Shown here piece by piece: positions 18,796 through 27,712 of a stretch of DNA of 64,000 nt. The stretch covers positions 248,001 to 312,000 of the forward strand of contig NZ_LHZC01000057.1 of assembly GCF_001580615.1 (NCBI RefSeq), in the 5' to 3' direction. Under the pieces are notes generated by a model, which saw only the letters and a list, made by a program, of their open reading frames with translations, searched no databases and was not told where the DNA came from. How positions within the stretch are numbered: position 1 is the stretch's first letter; each line of letters starts with the position of its first letter. The stretch comes from Acetobacter malorum. GTDB lineage: Bacteria > Pseudomonadota > Alphaproteobacteria > Acetobacterales > Acetobacteraceae. The position numbers and the translations under genes are program-made.

Positions 18796-19479
18796 TTACG
18801 GTCTGGCGGGGGCCTCCTGCTTCAGGCCCGATGGAATGGCGAACACATCATCAGGCTGGGCCACCCGGCTGACACGGAGCGCCCGGACGGTAATCTGTCC
18901 CTGTTGTGCAACCTGCAACAACAGACCATCCGCCGTGTAACAGACATCACTCGCATGTCCGTCGGCGTCTTTGGTGCGCCAGATAATGCAGCTTTCCCCG
19001 GCCACCACGGAACCACCCAATCGTGCATAGGTGCCAACCATAGCCGGGTGACCGGGCGGCGTGAGGCCCTGACTGGGGGCTGGCATCACGCTCTTCCGCT
19101 TGCGGCCCGGGTCCACCACGGTCAGCGTATGCTCGGGCCAGGAGGTGATCATGAACAGGTCTGACCCCTGCGGGTCCAGCCGCTGGCGGAGGCTGCCCAC
19201 CTGCCAGCGCATCCGCTGCTTCATCACCGCATCCCCGGTCGGCGATGTCAGTTCATACAGCACATCCGCATCCACAGACGGCGTGATAAACGGCGCATCC
19301 TGCGGTGCGACTGGCGCAGGAGTGGCAACCGCCTCAGCACCGCTCGCACCTGCGGAAACAGCGCTGCCTGCATTGGCCCCCGCAGCAGGCGTTTGCGCCA
19401 GCGCCACGGGCAAAGAGGCCGCAGCCATCATAACGCCCAGCCCGGCACCAAGCAGCACCCATGCACGCAGCCCGCTCAT
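18796..19479 (-). CDS. Secreted protein, DUF4412/LolA-like fold suspected
   Basis: Exported protein of 227 residues: signal peptide about 1-28, Ala/Gly-rich linker to about 60, then a folded domain. The pattern resembles DUF4412-type periplasmic proteins: a conserved arginine-rich strand (RWQVGSLRQRLDPQG), PEHTLTVVDPGRKR, GESCIIW, then DVCYTADGLLLQ and a final FAIPSGL. The paired cysteines in GESCIIW and DVCYT probably form a disulfide. The same layout occurs in the gene just upstream, which overlaps it by 4 bp (ATGA), so the two look like old tandem duplicates. Function unknown. Confidence 0.75.
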   Translation of the reverse strand: MSGLRAWVLLGAGLGVMMAAASLPVALAQTPAAGANAGSAVSAGASGAEAVATPAPVAPQDAPFITPSVDADVLYELTSPTGDAVMKQRMRWQVGSLRQRLDPQGSDLFMITSWPEHTLTVVDPGRKRKSVMPAPSQGLTPPGHPAMVGTYARLGGSVVAGESCIIWRTKDADGHASDVCYTADGLLLQVAQQGQITVRALRVSRVAQPDDVFAIPSGLKQEAPARP

Positions 19480-20384
19480 GGCGTATTGCCTGACGCATCA
19501 TGCGCGTTGGAATCCGTGGACGGCATGCTCGTCACAGGACCAACACCCGGCACAACGCCTGTGGCGGAGGGCACGCTGGAATGTTCCTGCTGCTGCACAC
19601 TGGTTGGCCCCCGCATAACGGAGGGGGGTGCTGAGCCATCCTCATTCCCTCCAGACTGAGAGCCCGGAGAATGCGGCGTGACTTCCTGAAAACCGGCAGG
19701 CGGCTGGAAGGACGTAGCCGGCACGTCGTCATAAGAGACTTTCATCGCCTTGAGGTGCCCGTTCAGACCATCCACATCCACGCCGTCCTGCTCTAGAATA
19801 AAGCCGTCATCCGTCACGCAGGCCGTGCCATTCCCCTGCGCGGAGACCACACCCCAGATGGTGCAGGGCTGGCCGATGACTTCGGATTTGCCTTTGCGCG
19901 TAAAACTCATGGACATGTCCAGCAGGAACGGGCTGCGCGCCACCTCCTGCTGCACCAACCGGGTATAAATTTTGCGGTCGTTCAGGACAATCATCACTTC
20001 CTGCGCCGCCCGGTTGATGATGACGGCACCCCGGCTTTCCGGGCCGTCCATGCTGAGCATGTAGTTGATGCGCATCAGCCCGCCATCACCGGAAAACAGA
20101 ACCTGCACATGCCGGTCCTTGATCGGCAGGGCTGTTGCGGGGCCTCCACCCGCAGGCGGGCGCGGCTGAAAGACGTAATCAATGGTGGCATCGCGTCCGG
20201 GCATCAGGCGCGGATGGTCCATCTGCGGGGCGGGAGCCGGTGCGCCTGCCGGGGCCGCAGGAGTTGCGGCTGTCTCGGCGGCGTGGCCTGGCTGGCTCAG
20301 CAACCCTGCCACCAGCGGTGCCGTGGCCAGAAGGCTGCAAAGGGTCAGCATGCGGCGCGTCCGGGCCGGCTGGCAGTGTGTCAT
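19476..20384 (-). CDS. Secreted protein, DUF4412/LolA-like fold suspected (paralogue of next gene)
   Basis: Exported protein of 302 residues. The start at 20384 is chosen because a GGAAAG site precedes it and it gives a clean signal peptide (MTHCQPARTRR, then a hydrophobic run to GHAAE). Further upstream in-frame codons run into the aat coding region. The central domain (about 60-235) has LFSGDGGLMRINYML, GQPCTIW, TACVTDDGFIL and PPAGF in the same order as its downstream neighbour. The C-terminal 70 residues are Ser/Pro/Gly-rich and probably disordered. It lies 55 bp downstream of aat on the same strand. Function unknown. Confidence 0.75.
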   Translation of the reverse strand: MTHCQPARTRRMLTLCSLLATAPLVAGLLSQPGHAAETAATPAAPAGAPAPAPQMDHPRLMPGRDATIDYVFQPRPPAGGGPATALPIKDRHVQVLFSGDGGLMRINYMLSMDGPESRGAVIINRAAQEVMIVLNDRKIYTRLVQQEVARSPFLLDMSMSFTRKGKSEVIGQPCTIWGVVSAQGNGTACVTDDGFILEQDGVDVDGLNGHLKAMKVSYDDVPATSFQPPAGFQEVTPHSPGSQSGGNEDGSAPPSVMRGPTSVQQQEHSSVPSATGVVPGVGPVTSMPSTDSNAHDASGNTP

Positions 20385-20413
20385 ACGTCTTCGTCTTTCC
20401 TGTTTCTCATCCA

Positions 20414-20438
20414 GACCGCTCTGCTCCCAGAGCCGGTC
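20414..20438. repeat. Intergenic hairpin between aat and the secreted-protein genes
   Basis: GACCGCTCTG (20414-20423) pairs with CAGAGCCGGTC (20428-20438) apart from one bulged base, with a four-base loop. There is no T-run, so it may weaken read-through or protect the aat mRNA rather than terminate. Confidence 0.4.
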
Positions 20439-20439
20439 C

Positions 20440-21117
20440 CTAACTGTGCTGAGTGTCTGCCGCCTGCGTCTCTGCCCGCATGGCGCGAATTTCAGCCTCC
20501 AGCACATCTGCCGGAATGCTAGCCTGCCAACATGGCATCATCTGGACAGCACGTTCCAGCGTCGCCTTATACAGGCTTGCCGGAATTTCCTCCCCGCCAA
20601 AGCGGGCGAGATGGTCTGTTCCAAACTGGGTGTCAAGCACGATAAAGCCGCCAATCCGCAGCCGCGCCACCAGATGCACTAACGCAACCTTGGAGGCATC
20701 GGTCGCACGGCTGAACATGCTTTCCCCAAAAAATGCGCCGCCCAGAGCCACACCATACAGGCCGCCCACCAGCTTTCCATCCTGCCGACATTCCACACTA
20801 TGCGCGTAGCCCATGTCATGCAGGGCGCAGAACAGGCGGAAAATCTCGCCATTAATCCATGTGTCTTCCCGCCCCGGTGCGGGCGCAGCGCAGGCCTTCA
20901 TCACACCGGGGAAATCCTGATCCACGCTGACATCAAACCGGCCCGATAACACTGTGCGTTGCAGGCGGCGTGAGAGATGGAAGCCACGCAGAGGCAGGAT
21001 ACCGCGCGGGTCCGGGTCATACCACTGGAGTTCGTCATCATCCGCATCGGCCGCCATCGGGAAAATTCCGGCAGCATACGCGCCCAAAATCAGTTCCGGC
21101 GTCAGCGCGTCAGTCAT
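20440..21117 (-). CDS. aat: Leucyl/phenylalanyl-tRNA-protein transferase
   Basis: Transfers Leu or Phe from aminoacyl-tRNA to N-terminal Lys/Arg, marking proteins for ClpS/ClpAP degradation. At 225 residues it has the typical motifs: [11 protein letters not shown] near the N-terminus, [61 protein letters not shown] and [18 protein letters not shown]. An AAAGGAGG site four bases before the ATG at 21117 fixes the start; an in-frame codon nine residues upstream is not used. Three secreted-protein genes follow on the same strand. Confidence 0.96.
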   Translation of the reverse strand: MTDALTPELILGAYAAGIFPMAADADDDELQWYDPDPRGILPLRGFHLSRRLQRTVLSGRFDVSVDQDFPGVMKACAAPAPGREDTWINGEIFRLFCALHDMGYAHSVECRQDGKLVGGLYGVALGGAFFGESMFSRATDASKVALVHLVARLRIGGFIVLDTQFGTDHLARFGGEEIPASLYKATLERAVQMMPCWQASIPADVLEAEIRAMRAETQAADTQHS

Positions 21118-21277
21118 GTCGCCTCCTTTGAACAGATAAGACATGCGTATTTTTTACCGCCTGCGTCTGATCCTGTTTCCGTTTTCACCGTTATACGCTC
21201 GTCATGGCTTTTCTGAAGGGTCATGCTAGTCTGTCATTACGGAAACTCAATCTGTCCCACTGAAAAAAGGAACGCCC

Positions 21278-22252
21278 ATGCCTTCCGAAAAGCCTCGCCT
21301 GATCCGTTCCGTCCGGCTTCCTGCCGCCGTTGAAAAGCGGATTGAGACCGACTTCACCGCCCCGCCCGTACCGGATGCGCCGCTGGATACCGCCGCCATG
21401 CTGGCGCTGGCGGAAAAGCAGCAGGCGTTTGCCATGCTGGTCACGCATCATTGCCCGCTGAAAGGCGCTGATGTGGCGGCTATTCCGGACTGCGTGAAGC
21501 TGGTGGCGACCGTCAGTGTCGGGCTGGACCATCTGGATGTACCGGCCCTTCTGGCGCGCGGCATCCAGGTCTGCAACACGCCGGATGTGCTGACAGACTG
21601 TAATGCCGACCTGACCATGATGCTGATTCTGGCCGCCTGCCGCCGCGCTGCGGAATACTACACGCTGATGAAGAACGGCTGGGGCCGCACGCTGGAAATG
21701 GATGAGATGCTGGGCATGCGCGTGAGTGGCAAGACGCTGGGTATTGTCGGCATGGGCCGCATCGGGCAGGCCGTGGCCCGCCGGGCGCGTGGGTTTGACA
21801 TGAAGGTGCTCTACCACAACCGCCGCAGGCTGGACCCCGCGCAGGAAGAAGGGGCGACCTACTTTGAAAATCTGGAAGAGATGCTGCCCCACTGCAACAT
21901 TCTCACCCTGCACATGCCCGCTACCCCCGGCGCACCGCCCCTGATGACGGCCAAAATGTTCGGCCTGCTGCCCCGCGGCAGTGTGCTGGTGAATGCTGCT
22001 CGCGGCGCACTGGTGGATGAGACAGCGCTGCTGGACGCCCTGCGCTCGGGCCATCTGTTTAACGCCGGGCTGGATGTTTATCAGAATGAACCCAACCCGA
22101 ACCCCAGCATTCTCGCCCTGCCGAAGATTTTCATGACACCCCATACCGGCAGCGCCACCGTGGAAACCCGCACGGCCATGGGCATGCTCTCACTGGACAA
22201 TGTGGCCGCCCTCGCCGCAAATAAGCCGCTTGTCACCCCTGTAACGGCCTGA
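21278..22252 (+). CDS. D-2-hydroxyacid dehydrogenase (glyoxylate/hydroxypyruvate reductase-like)
   Basis: Cytoplasmic NAD(P)-dependent oxidoreductase of 324 residues in the D-isomer-specific 2-hydroxyacid dehydrogenase family. The Rossmann motif is GIVGMGRIG (155-163). The catalytic set is Arg242 (VNAARGALVDE), Glu271 (YQNEPNP) and His289 (MTPHTGSAT). The basic stretch HNRRR after the second strand suggests NADPH preference, as in GhrB. It has a good AAAGGA site before the ATG. Likely substrates are glyoxylate, hydroxypyruvate or 2-ketogluconate; the last would fit acetic acid bacteria but is speculation. Confidence 0.9.
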   Translation: MPSEKPRLIRSVRLPAAVEKRIETDFTAPPVPDAPLDTAAMLALAEKQQAFAMLVTHHCPLKGADVAAIPDCVKLVATVSVGLDHLDVPALLARGIQVCNTPDVLTDCNADLTMMLILAACRRAAEYYTLMKNGWGRTLEMDEMLGMRVSGKTLGIVGMGRIGQAVARRARGFDMKVLYHNRRRLDPAQEEGATYFENLEEMLPHCNILTLHMPATPGAPPLMTAKMFGLLPRGSVLVNAARGALVDETALLDALRSGHLFNAGLDVYQNEPNPNPSILALPKIFMTPHTGSATVETRTAMGMLSLDNVAALAANKPLVTPVTA

Positions 22253-22266
22253 ACCGGAGAGACTTA

Positions 22267-22449
22267 ATGACCTTAAGAATAGCCTGCCTGCTGGGTATTC
22301 TTGCCTGCGTGGTAGTGAGACTGATCGACTTCCACTACCAGCAAACCTGCTTGATTGTGGGCGGGTCCATGCTGTTTCTTGCCGTCATCGGCACGCTGAT
22401 TGATGAAGAACCGCCGCCGGTCAAAAAACAGAAAGAGCCAGCCTCCTGA
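22267..22449 (+). CDS. Small two-helix membrane protein
   Basis: Sixty-residue protein with two hydrophobic segments (about 3-19 and 28-46) and a charged tail ending PPPVKKQKEPAS. A GGAGAG site lies five bases before the ATG, and it begins 14 bp after the hydroxyacid dehydrogenase, so the two are co-transcribed. No family recognised. Confidence 0.65.
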   Translation: MTLRIACLLGILACVVVRLIDFHYQQTCLIVGGSMLFLAVIGTLIDEEPPPVKKQKEPAS

Positions 22450-22464
22450 GGGAAAGCTGGCTCT
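22434..22464 (+). terminator. Hairpin overlapping the stop of the small membrane protein gene
   Basis: AGAGCCAGC (22434-22442) and GCTGGCTCT (22456-22464) form a perfect nine-pair stem spanning the stop codon. It is backed up by a second hairpin 24 bp further on. Confidence 0.5.
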
Positions 22465-22487
22465 CTGACAAGACCGTCTGAGACCAC

Positions 22488-22513
22488 GCCGGAGGACCTG
22501 CCTCCGGCTTTTT
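22488..22513 (+). terminator. Rho-independent terminator of the hydroxyacid dehydrogenase operon
   Basis: GCCGGAGG (22488-22495), a five-base loop and CCTCCGGC (22501-22508) form a perfect eight-pair stem directly followed by TTTTT. Confidence 0.85.
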
Positions 22514-22528
22514 AATGGCTCACGCCCT

Positions 22529-23365
22529 TCAGGACACCCGACCGTTACGGGTTGCGACGTGATCGCGCAGGGCCTCAGCCGTATCCCGCACCACGGGGCC
22601 ATGTTCACGCTCCAGACGACGGATGGTGAAATGCGCCCGCGCCAGTGCCCGGTAATGGTTGAGGAAGGCCGTATTGAGCGACGCCCCACACAGCGCACCG
22701 GCCACCGGCATAAGCTGCAGAGAGACTTTCTGACCCAGCGCCAGCCCGTAATGCGAGGCGACTTCCGCAATCAGCATCACAACCGGGCGGCCACGCAGCA
22801 GCGCACGGGCTGAGAAATACCCTAGTTCGCTATCTTCCGCCTTCCGCGCATTGGGGAAGGCCCGCAGTGCGAACACTTCCAGACAGGCGCGGCGTGCATC
22901 CGGGTCGGACAGGTCCTCACCTTCTTCGCGCGCAATGCGGCCAATCTCACGCATGATGGTCAGCGTGGTAAAGCTGATATCCGGGGCCAGACCGGCAAGG
23001 CCGGCAAAGCCACCTACCGCGCCGGAGACGGCAACAGCCGCCTGCAACGCCGGGCCACGCCAGGGCTGCGGTTCCGCCAGAGCATCACCAGGGCTGCGCA
23101 GCCCGACAATGGCCACATCAAAGGCACGGGCAATGGCGCTTTCCGCCAGACCACGCAGCTTGTCTTCCATGCCGGGGGCCATGCCCAGCCCGCGCAGGCC
23201 CAGCCGCGTGGCGTGGCCTACAGCGCCGCCCATCAGGTCCGCCAGACGCACCAGAACGCCTTTGCCAGACTCGACCTGTGCGAGGGCGTGTTCCAGCTCT
23301 CCCAGATCCTGACCACTGAGCTTGAGCGTCACCATCTCGCTGCCTGTCATGTCCTGCGTACTCAT
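22529..23365 (-). CDS. EcsC family protein
   Basis: Protein of 278 residues that matches the EcsC family. It has an N-terminal helix region (LGELEHALAQVESGKGVLVRL), a Gly/Ala-rich amphipathic central part (AVSGAVGGFAGLAGLAPDI, FTTLTIMREIGRIAREEGEDL) and a C-terminal segment GAALNTAFLNHYR-like (here GASLNTAFLNHY). In Bacillus the name comes from the ecs locus, but the alphaproteobacterial members are uncharacterised. A good AAAGGG site precedes the ATG. It is convergent with the small-membrane-protein operon and divergent from the lipoprotein gene. Confidence 0.88.
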   Translation of the reverse strand: MSTQDMTGSEMVTLKLSGQDLGELEHALAQVESGKGVLVRLADLMGGAVGHATRLGLRGLGMAPGMEDKLRGLAESAIARAFDVAIVGLRSPGDALAEPQPWRGPALQAAVAVSGAVGGFAGLAGLAPDISFTTLTIMREIGRIAREEGEDLSDPDARRACLEVFALRAFPNARKAEDSELGYFSARALLRGRPVVMLIAEVASHYGLALGQKVSLQLMPVAGALCGASLNTAFLNHYRALARAHFTIRRLEREHGPVVRDTAEALRDHVATRNGRVS

Positions 23366-23734
23366 TTGCGCCCTTTCTGCTTGCTCTGCCCTGCCGTGAA
23401 AGGCCGGGCCGGGGCGCAGTCGAGCGCCCGCAATAGTCTGTTTTGTAAAGGAGAGTGTAGCATAGCACGCCCGAAAAGCGACACGGGCCGCCCCTCGTCC
23501 GGCATATGCCTCCCATCTCCTGAACAGCGATGTCCACCTTCCCTCACAAAAGCCCCACGGGCTAAGAAGTTGCCTCCCGCCCCTTTTCCTTTTTGATTTT
23601 TGCTATGGTTTTCCGGTGTGCGTGCGCCCTTTTGGCGTCAGACTTCACGGTGGTTGTCACGTGCATCGGAACCCCTTACACAGCCGAAGGTGAGACCATC
23701 CCGGCGCAGACTGTGCGCCAACAGGAGTTTTTCC
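23366..23734. other. Divergent intergenic region
   Basis: This 369-bp stretch separates the starts of the EcsC gene (minus) and the lipoprotein gene (plus) and must carry both promoters. I see no convincing gene, paired -35/-10 elements or strong inverted repeat in it. Confidence 0.6.
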
Positions 23735-24439
23735 ATGTCGCACACCACGTCTTCCTCCCAGCCCACCCGCACCCCACGCTGGCAGCATCTGCTGCGCGCT
23801 GGCTCCGTTGCCGCCGTTCTGGCTGCCACAGGCTGCGCCCAGACACCGCAGCAGCAGGCCTATCATTCTGCACTGGAACATGCGCGGACGGACCCGTCCT
23901 ACTGCTATTCCCACCAGTATGACACGCTTCTGGCCGAAGCCATGCAGCGCGACCACAGCCTGCAATCCAGCAAGACGCCGGACCGGGATGACAAGCCGGA
24001 TTCCTCTTTCCAGCCGACCATGCAGATCAGCGTGACGGGGGCTACCGCCATGCCGGACCTCAGCCTGCCGCCATATTTCCACCGCGTCTGCCGCCTCAGC
24101 ACCAAGCTGCCCAATGGCACCACGGAAAACGGGTTCCTGACCTTCACCTACCTGATCCGTGACAACAAGGTGCAGTCCGCCCTGAGCGAATGGTATTCCG
24201 ATGCGGAAGTCACGCAGGAATATGATGCGACCATGAAGCAGATTGAAGCCGGTCTGGACATGAACAACCCGGATCTGAAATCCTGCATCCAGCGCTACCC
24301 GGCTTTTGATGCACCGTCCAAAGATCCAATCGTGCAGCAAGGTGCGCTCGACCTCCGCGCCCACCTGGTCCGCCGCTGCCTGGCTAACAAGGCTGCGCTG
24401 AAAGACCTGTATTCAGACCTGTATTTCATTCATCGTTAA
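23735..24439 (+). CDS. Putative lipoprotein of unknown function
   Basis: Protein of 234 residues with a lipoprotein signal: basic N-terminus, hydrophobic run and lipobox AATGC with Cys34 as the likely lipidated residue. The start follows ACAGGAG by seven bases. The mature part is hydrophilic and has four further cysteines (DPSYCYSH, HRVCRLS, KSCIQRY, VRRCLAN), which could form two disulfides. A segment NGFLTFTYLIRDNKVQSALSEWY may be a beta-sandwich strand pair. Not recognised as a known family. Confidence 0.7.
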   Translation: MSHTTSSSQPTRTPRWQHLLRAGSVAAVLAATGCAQTPQQQAYHSALEHARTDPSYCYSHQYDTLLAEAMQRDHSLQSSKTPDRDDKPDSSFQPTMQISVTGATAMPDLSLPPYFHRVCRLSTKLPNGTTENGFLTFTYLIRDNKVQSALSEWYSDAEVTQEYDATMKQIEAGLDMNNPDLKSCIQRYPAFDAPSKDPIVQQGALDLRAHLVRRCLANKAALKDLYSDLYFIHR

Positions 24440-24513
24440 AACAGTCTTTCTATCCGGGGCTTGAGAGCAATCTCTTCATGCTCCGGACAGAATGTTTTCC
24501 AGATCACAGCATG

Positions 24514-25362
24514 TCAGGCCAGAACGGTCGCTCGTCCGGGATTTTTCTCAGGATTTCGCCAGAATAATTCTCCAGACAAACGCGCCACAACATCTGGCGG
24601 CAACACAGGCCGCCGAGGCGTATAAGCCACTTTTTTCCTGACCTCATGTAGTCCCGGCGTATTCAAAGCCTGATCAAACGCTGAGGCTCCCTTGAATTCT
24701 ACAGCGTTAAAATCATAATGCCATTCAGGCAATTTGAGAAGATTTGTGATACGAGCCACTGTCTCTTCTGGTTGCGTGACTAACCGATCATACTCGACAA
24801 CAATCAGCTTATGCGCCAGAGCACTATAAAACGCTTCCTGCAACGCACGCCAACAATACCCGAATGAGCCATTTGGAGCCGTTAAGGCCTCAACCCGGTC
24901 ATATAATGTACCCCGCCGCTCGATCGGCACGAGTTGTGAGCCCAGAACAGGATCTTTCTGAATAATCCGTTCGAAAGAATCTATGATCCAGACAGGATTC
25001 CGAACACAGCAAATAATGCGGGCCTCTGGAAACAAATGGTCAAGAAGCCCCAACCGAGTACACCACATACGATTATGATCAATAATCATACCGGGTCGAC
25101 GCCTGCTGTCTGGTCCCTTCTCAAAATAATAGTGAGACAGAACACCACGCAGAAGGCGTTTACGAGTTTCATCATTAAACTCACTCGCGTATTCGCCCTC
25201 CACCATCAAGGAAGACAGTTTGACCATCATGGGAGCAACGGGCGTAATAATTCCGGCATGACGGACGGCCGGATTTTGCTGCAGAATTGCGCTAAGAAGT
25301 GTTGAACCGGAACGCGGCAATCCAGACATAAAATGCACAGAAGATGTTAACAACGAATGCAA
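24514..25362 (-). CDS. Sulfotransferase family protein
   Basis: PAPS-dependent sulfotransferase of 282 residues. The 5'-phosphosulfate loop SGLPRSGST is at residues 13-21, right at the N-terminus. The 3'-phosphate region appears as IICCVRNPVWIIDSFERI around residues 115-134, and EYDRLVTQPEETVARI is the usual late motif. There is no signal peptide, so it should act in the cytoplasm on a soluble or lipid acceptor that cannot be named. Base composition is lower in GC than the flanking genes, which hints at lateral acquisition. It is not in an evident operon. Confidence 0.85.
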   Translation of the reverse strand: MHSLLTSSVHFMSGLPRSGSTLLSAILQQNPAVRHAGIITPVAPMMVKLSSLMVEGEYASEFNDETRKRLLRGVLSHYYFEKGPDSRRRPGMIIDHNRMWCTRLGLLDHLFPEARIICCVRNPVWIIDSFERIIQKDPVLGSQLVPIERRGTLYDRVEALTAPNGSFGYCWRALQEAFYSALAHKLIVVEYDRLVTQPEETVARITNLLKLPEWHYDFNAVEFKGASAFDQALNTPGLHEVRKKVAYTPRRPVLPPDVVARLSGELFWRNPEKNPGRATVLA

Positions 25363-25574
25363 CCCTTTTTGAATACACCGTGATTTTTAAGAAATATTAT
25401 TGCACCCCGCTTTAAAGACAGCAGACAGACCAGTGGCTTTACATGAGCACTGCAATAAATTTTATTTTTCGGGAATACTGTTGATAGCAATTATGTTGCC
25501 ACGATTACTGTACGACTAGAGTAACAGCGCACCAAAAGACGGAATGATTCGTCGGATGAAGTGGCCTGATACTC

Positions 25575-25973
25575 TCACCATTTCAGCCGCAGTCCAGCCG
25601 TTACGGCAGCCGATGCAATGTGACTCCCTGTGCTGGTCAGCCTGTGACCACCGAAAGTATTTACAACCAAATCCAGTCCGCGCACCCCTTTGACCGGATA
25701 AGCGAGTGTGACTGTTGTCCCCTGCTCAAAAGCCATGGGGGGTGTCGTGCTACGTTCAACATTGAAGGCACCCAAATGCGTCCAGTCATCCGCAACATTA
25801 AACCGATCATACAACCGGGGATCAGGAGCCGTTTTGTAAAATGATCCGGCCAGAGGGACGGTGGCATGCAAAGTAGTTGATGGGGTTTGCGCATATCCGG
25901 TCTCTGGCAAAAACATGAACAGAGCGCTGAAAATATGCGAGGCTATGTTTGCCTTCTCCAGTTTTGGAAACAC
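25575..25973 (-). CDS. Small secreted hypothetical protein, possibly a gene remnant
   Basis: Open frame of 132 codons with a possible signal peptide (hydrophobic run ending near YAQ/TPS at residue 30). The C-terminus ends in an aromatic residue after a strand-like segment (AAVTAGLRLKW), which looks like the end of an outer-membrane barrel or autotransporter. It is far too short for a complete barrel, and it sits in an AT-rich region with little else. It may be a decayed fragment. Confidence 0.35.
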   Translation of the reverse strand: MFPKLEKANIASHIFSALFMFLPETGYAQTPSTTLHATVPLAGSFYKTAPDPRLYDRFNVADDWTHLGAFNVERSTTPPMAFEQGTTVTLAYPVKGVRGLDLVVNTFGGHRLTSTGSHIASAAVTAGLRLKW

Positions 25974-26221
25974 ATCGGGAATCCTCTTTAATGTCCTGTA
26001 GCATCCAGAATGAAGCGCGAAATCTCTCGCTTCCTGTCACATTAAAGCCACATATACTGATTAAACTTAGATAACCTTCATAAAACTCTGTTTCATAATA
26101 TTACAAGACTACATTTTGGATGCTATTTTTAAAAGTTTTTCTCCCAAGATACCGCATCTATTTTTGGTTTTAGCCTTAAAAATACATTCATTTTCTCATT
26201 TCGCACTTCAAAGACTTATCC

Positions 26222-27190
26222 TCATTCAAAACCCTGCACCAGCCGGGAAAACCGCGCCATATCGACATTCCCGCCTGAAATAATCACGCCAATACGCTTC
26301 CCCTTCCATTCGGAAGCAGCCGCCAGAGCAGCAGCGACGCCGAGGCAGCCGGTGGGTTCGACGACTATTTTCATCCGCTCCGCCAGTGTGCGCATGGTCG
26401 CAACCAGCGTGGCATCATCCACCGTGACAATCTCGCGCAAAAGCCTGCGCATAATTCCAAAAGTAAGCGGGCTGATGGCGGTGGTCTGCGCCCCGTCCGC
26501 CAGTGTTTTTGGCACTTCAATCTGCACGATATGACCTGCGGCCAGAGATTGCCGCGCATCATCCCCGGCTGCCGGTTCTACCCCGATTACGGTGCAGCCC
26601 TTCGAGGCCGCCTGCGCAACCAGCGCGCAGCCTGAGGCAAGGCCGCCGCCGCCGACCGGCACAAACAGCGCATCAAGCGGCCCGGTCTCTTCAAACAATT
26701 CCAGCGCTGCGGTGCCCTGCCCGGCGATAATATCCGGATGATCAAAGGGAGGCAGCAGCGTGGCCCCACGTTCCGCTGCCAGAGCGCCGCCTATGGCCTG
26801 CCGGTCCTCTGCATAGCGATCATACAGCACCACCTCCGCCCCGTAGCCTCGGGTGGCAGCCAGCTTCATGGCAGGCGCATCTTTCGGCATCACAATCACG
26901 GCGGGAATCCCGGCCTGCTGTGCCGCACAGGCCACACCCTGCGCGTGGTTACCGGAGGAATACGCCACCACACCCCGGCGACGCACCTCTTCCGGCAGGG
27001 CCAGAATGGCATTCAATGCGCCTCGGAATTTGAACGCGCCCACACGCTGGAAATTTTCCGCCTTGAAGAACAGCTCTGCCCCGCTGAGCCTATTCAGATA
27101 ACGAGAGGTGAGAACCGGCGTGCGATGCGCATGCCCTTTCAGACGCACCGATGCTGCCACAACATCTGCAAAACCCGGTTCTTTCTGCAT
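26222..27190 (-). CDS. Threonine/serine dehydratase-like PLP enzyme
   Basis: Fold-type II PLP enzyme of 322 residues, close to catabolic threonine dehydratase or serine racemase. The PLP lysine is Lys54 in GAFKFRGA. The phosphate loop is the GGGGLASG segment, and SSGNHAQGVA is the substrate loop. There is no C-terminal ACT domain, so it should not be feedback-inhibited by isoleucine like IlvA. The start at 27190 gives the usual N-terminus and has GAGGG upstream; an in-frame ATG twenty codons earlier is less likely. It is divergent from the TIGR01244-type gene. Confidence 0.88.
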   Translation of the reverse strand: MQKEPGFADVVAASVRLKGHAHRTPVLTSRYLNRLSGAELFFKAENFQRVGAFKFRGALNAILALPEEVRRRGVVAYSSGNHAQGVACAAQQAGIPAVIVMPKDAPAMKLAATRGYGAEVVLYDRYAEDRQAIGGALAAERGATLLPPFDHPDIIAGQGTAALELFEETGPLDALFVPVGGGGLASGCALVAQAASKGCTVIGVEPAAGDDARQSLAAGHIVQIEVPKTLADGAQTTAISPLTFGIMRRLLREIVTVDDATLVATMRTLAERMKIVVEPTGCLGVAAALAAASEWKGKRIGVIISGGNVDMARFSRLVQGFE

Positions 27191-27352
27191 GTCCCGCCGT
27201 CCCTCTTTTTTCTGATACACGCCCACCATGCCGGATTTCAGGGCAGGCATACAGCCAGAGCAGTATGCCCCCCTCTTTCCGCCTGGTCTGTCCGGGCCTA
27301 CAAGGTCAGAGAGCTTGTGAGCAGAATGCTGTCTGAAAGGACTTTATTGACC

Positions 27353-27688
27353 ATGAATTATCGCAGCCTGTCCCCCGATTTTGTTGTTGCCCCGCAGATT
27401 GCCGTCAGCGACATCCCCGCCATTAAAGCGGCCGGGTTCAAAACCATCATCTGCACCCGCCCGGACGGGGAAGACCCCGGCCAGCCGACGGCTGAAACCA
27501 TTGGGGAAGCCGCCAAACAGGCAGGCCTGTCCTTCATCTCCATCCCGGTTGTTGGCGGTCAGGCTCCGTCTTCCGATGCCGTGATCATCATGCAGGAATC
27601 CCTCAACACCCTGCCGGGCCCGGTCTTCAGCTATTGCCGCTCCGGCAACCGCGCGGGTCAGCTGTGGGCGCTTGCCACGCAGAGCTGA
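27353..27688 (+). CDS. TIGR01244-type sulfurtransferase/phosphatase-like protein (BLH family)
   Basis: Compact 111-residue protein of the DUF442/TIGR01244 group, which has a dual-specificity-phosphatase-like fold and is often linked to sulfur metabolism. It shows the family patterns IICTRPDGEDPGQP (residues 32-45) and an active-site loop CRSGNRAG with Cys95 and Arg100. The CxxGxR spacing is that of rhodanese-like loops, not the longer phosphatase loop. The start is the ATG after GAAAGG; an upstream open frame is only antisense to the dehydratase gene. Substrate unknown. Confidence 0.85.
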   Translation: MNYRSLSPDFVVAPQIAVSDIPAIKAAGFKTIICTRPDGEDPGQPTAETIGEAAKQAGLSFISIPVVGGQAPSSDAVIIMQESLNTLPGPVFSYCRSGNRAGQLWALATQS

Positions 27689-27712
27689 ACCACTCCGGCA
27701 CCCGGAAACGGT

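Noticed and set aside
20385..20507. Extra 41 N-terminal codons on the secreted protein gene 19476-20384
   Set aside because: They lack a signal peptide, overlap aat, and the internal ATG has a ribosome binding site and a clean signal sequence.
26738..27352. Long N-terminal extension of the TIGR01244-type protein
   Set aside because: This stretch is antisense to the threonine dehydratase-like gene and has no recognisable domain; the family begins at the ATG at 27353.
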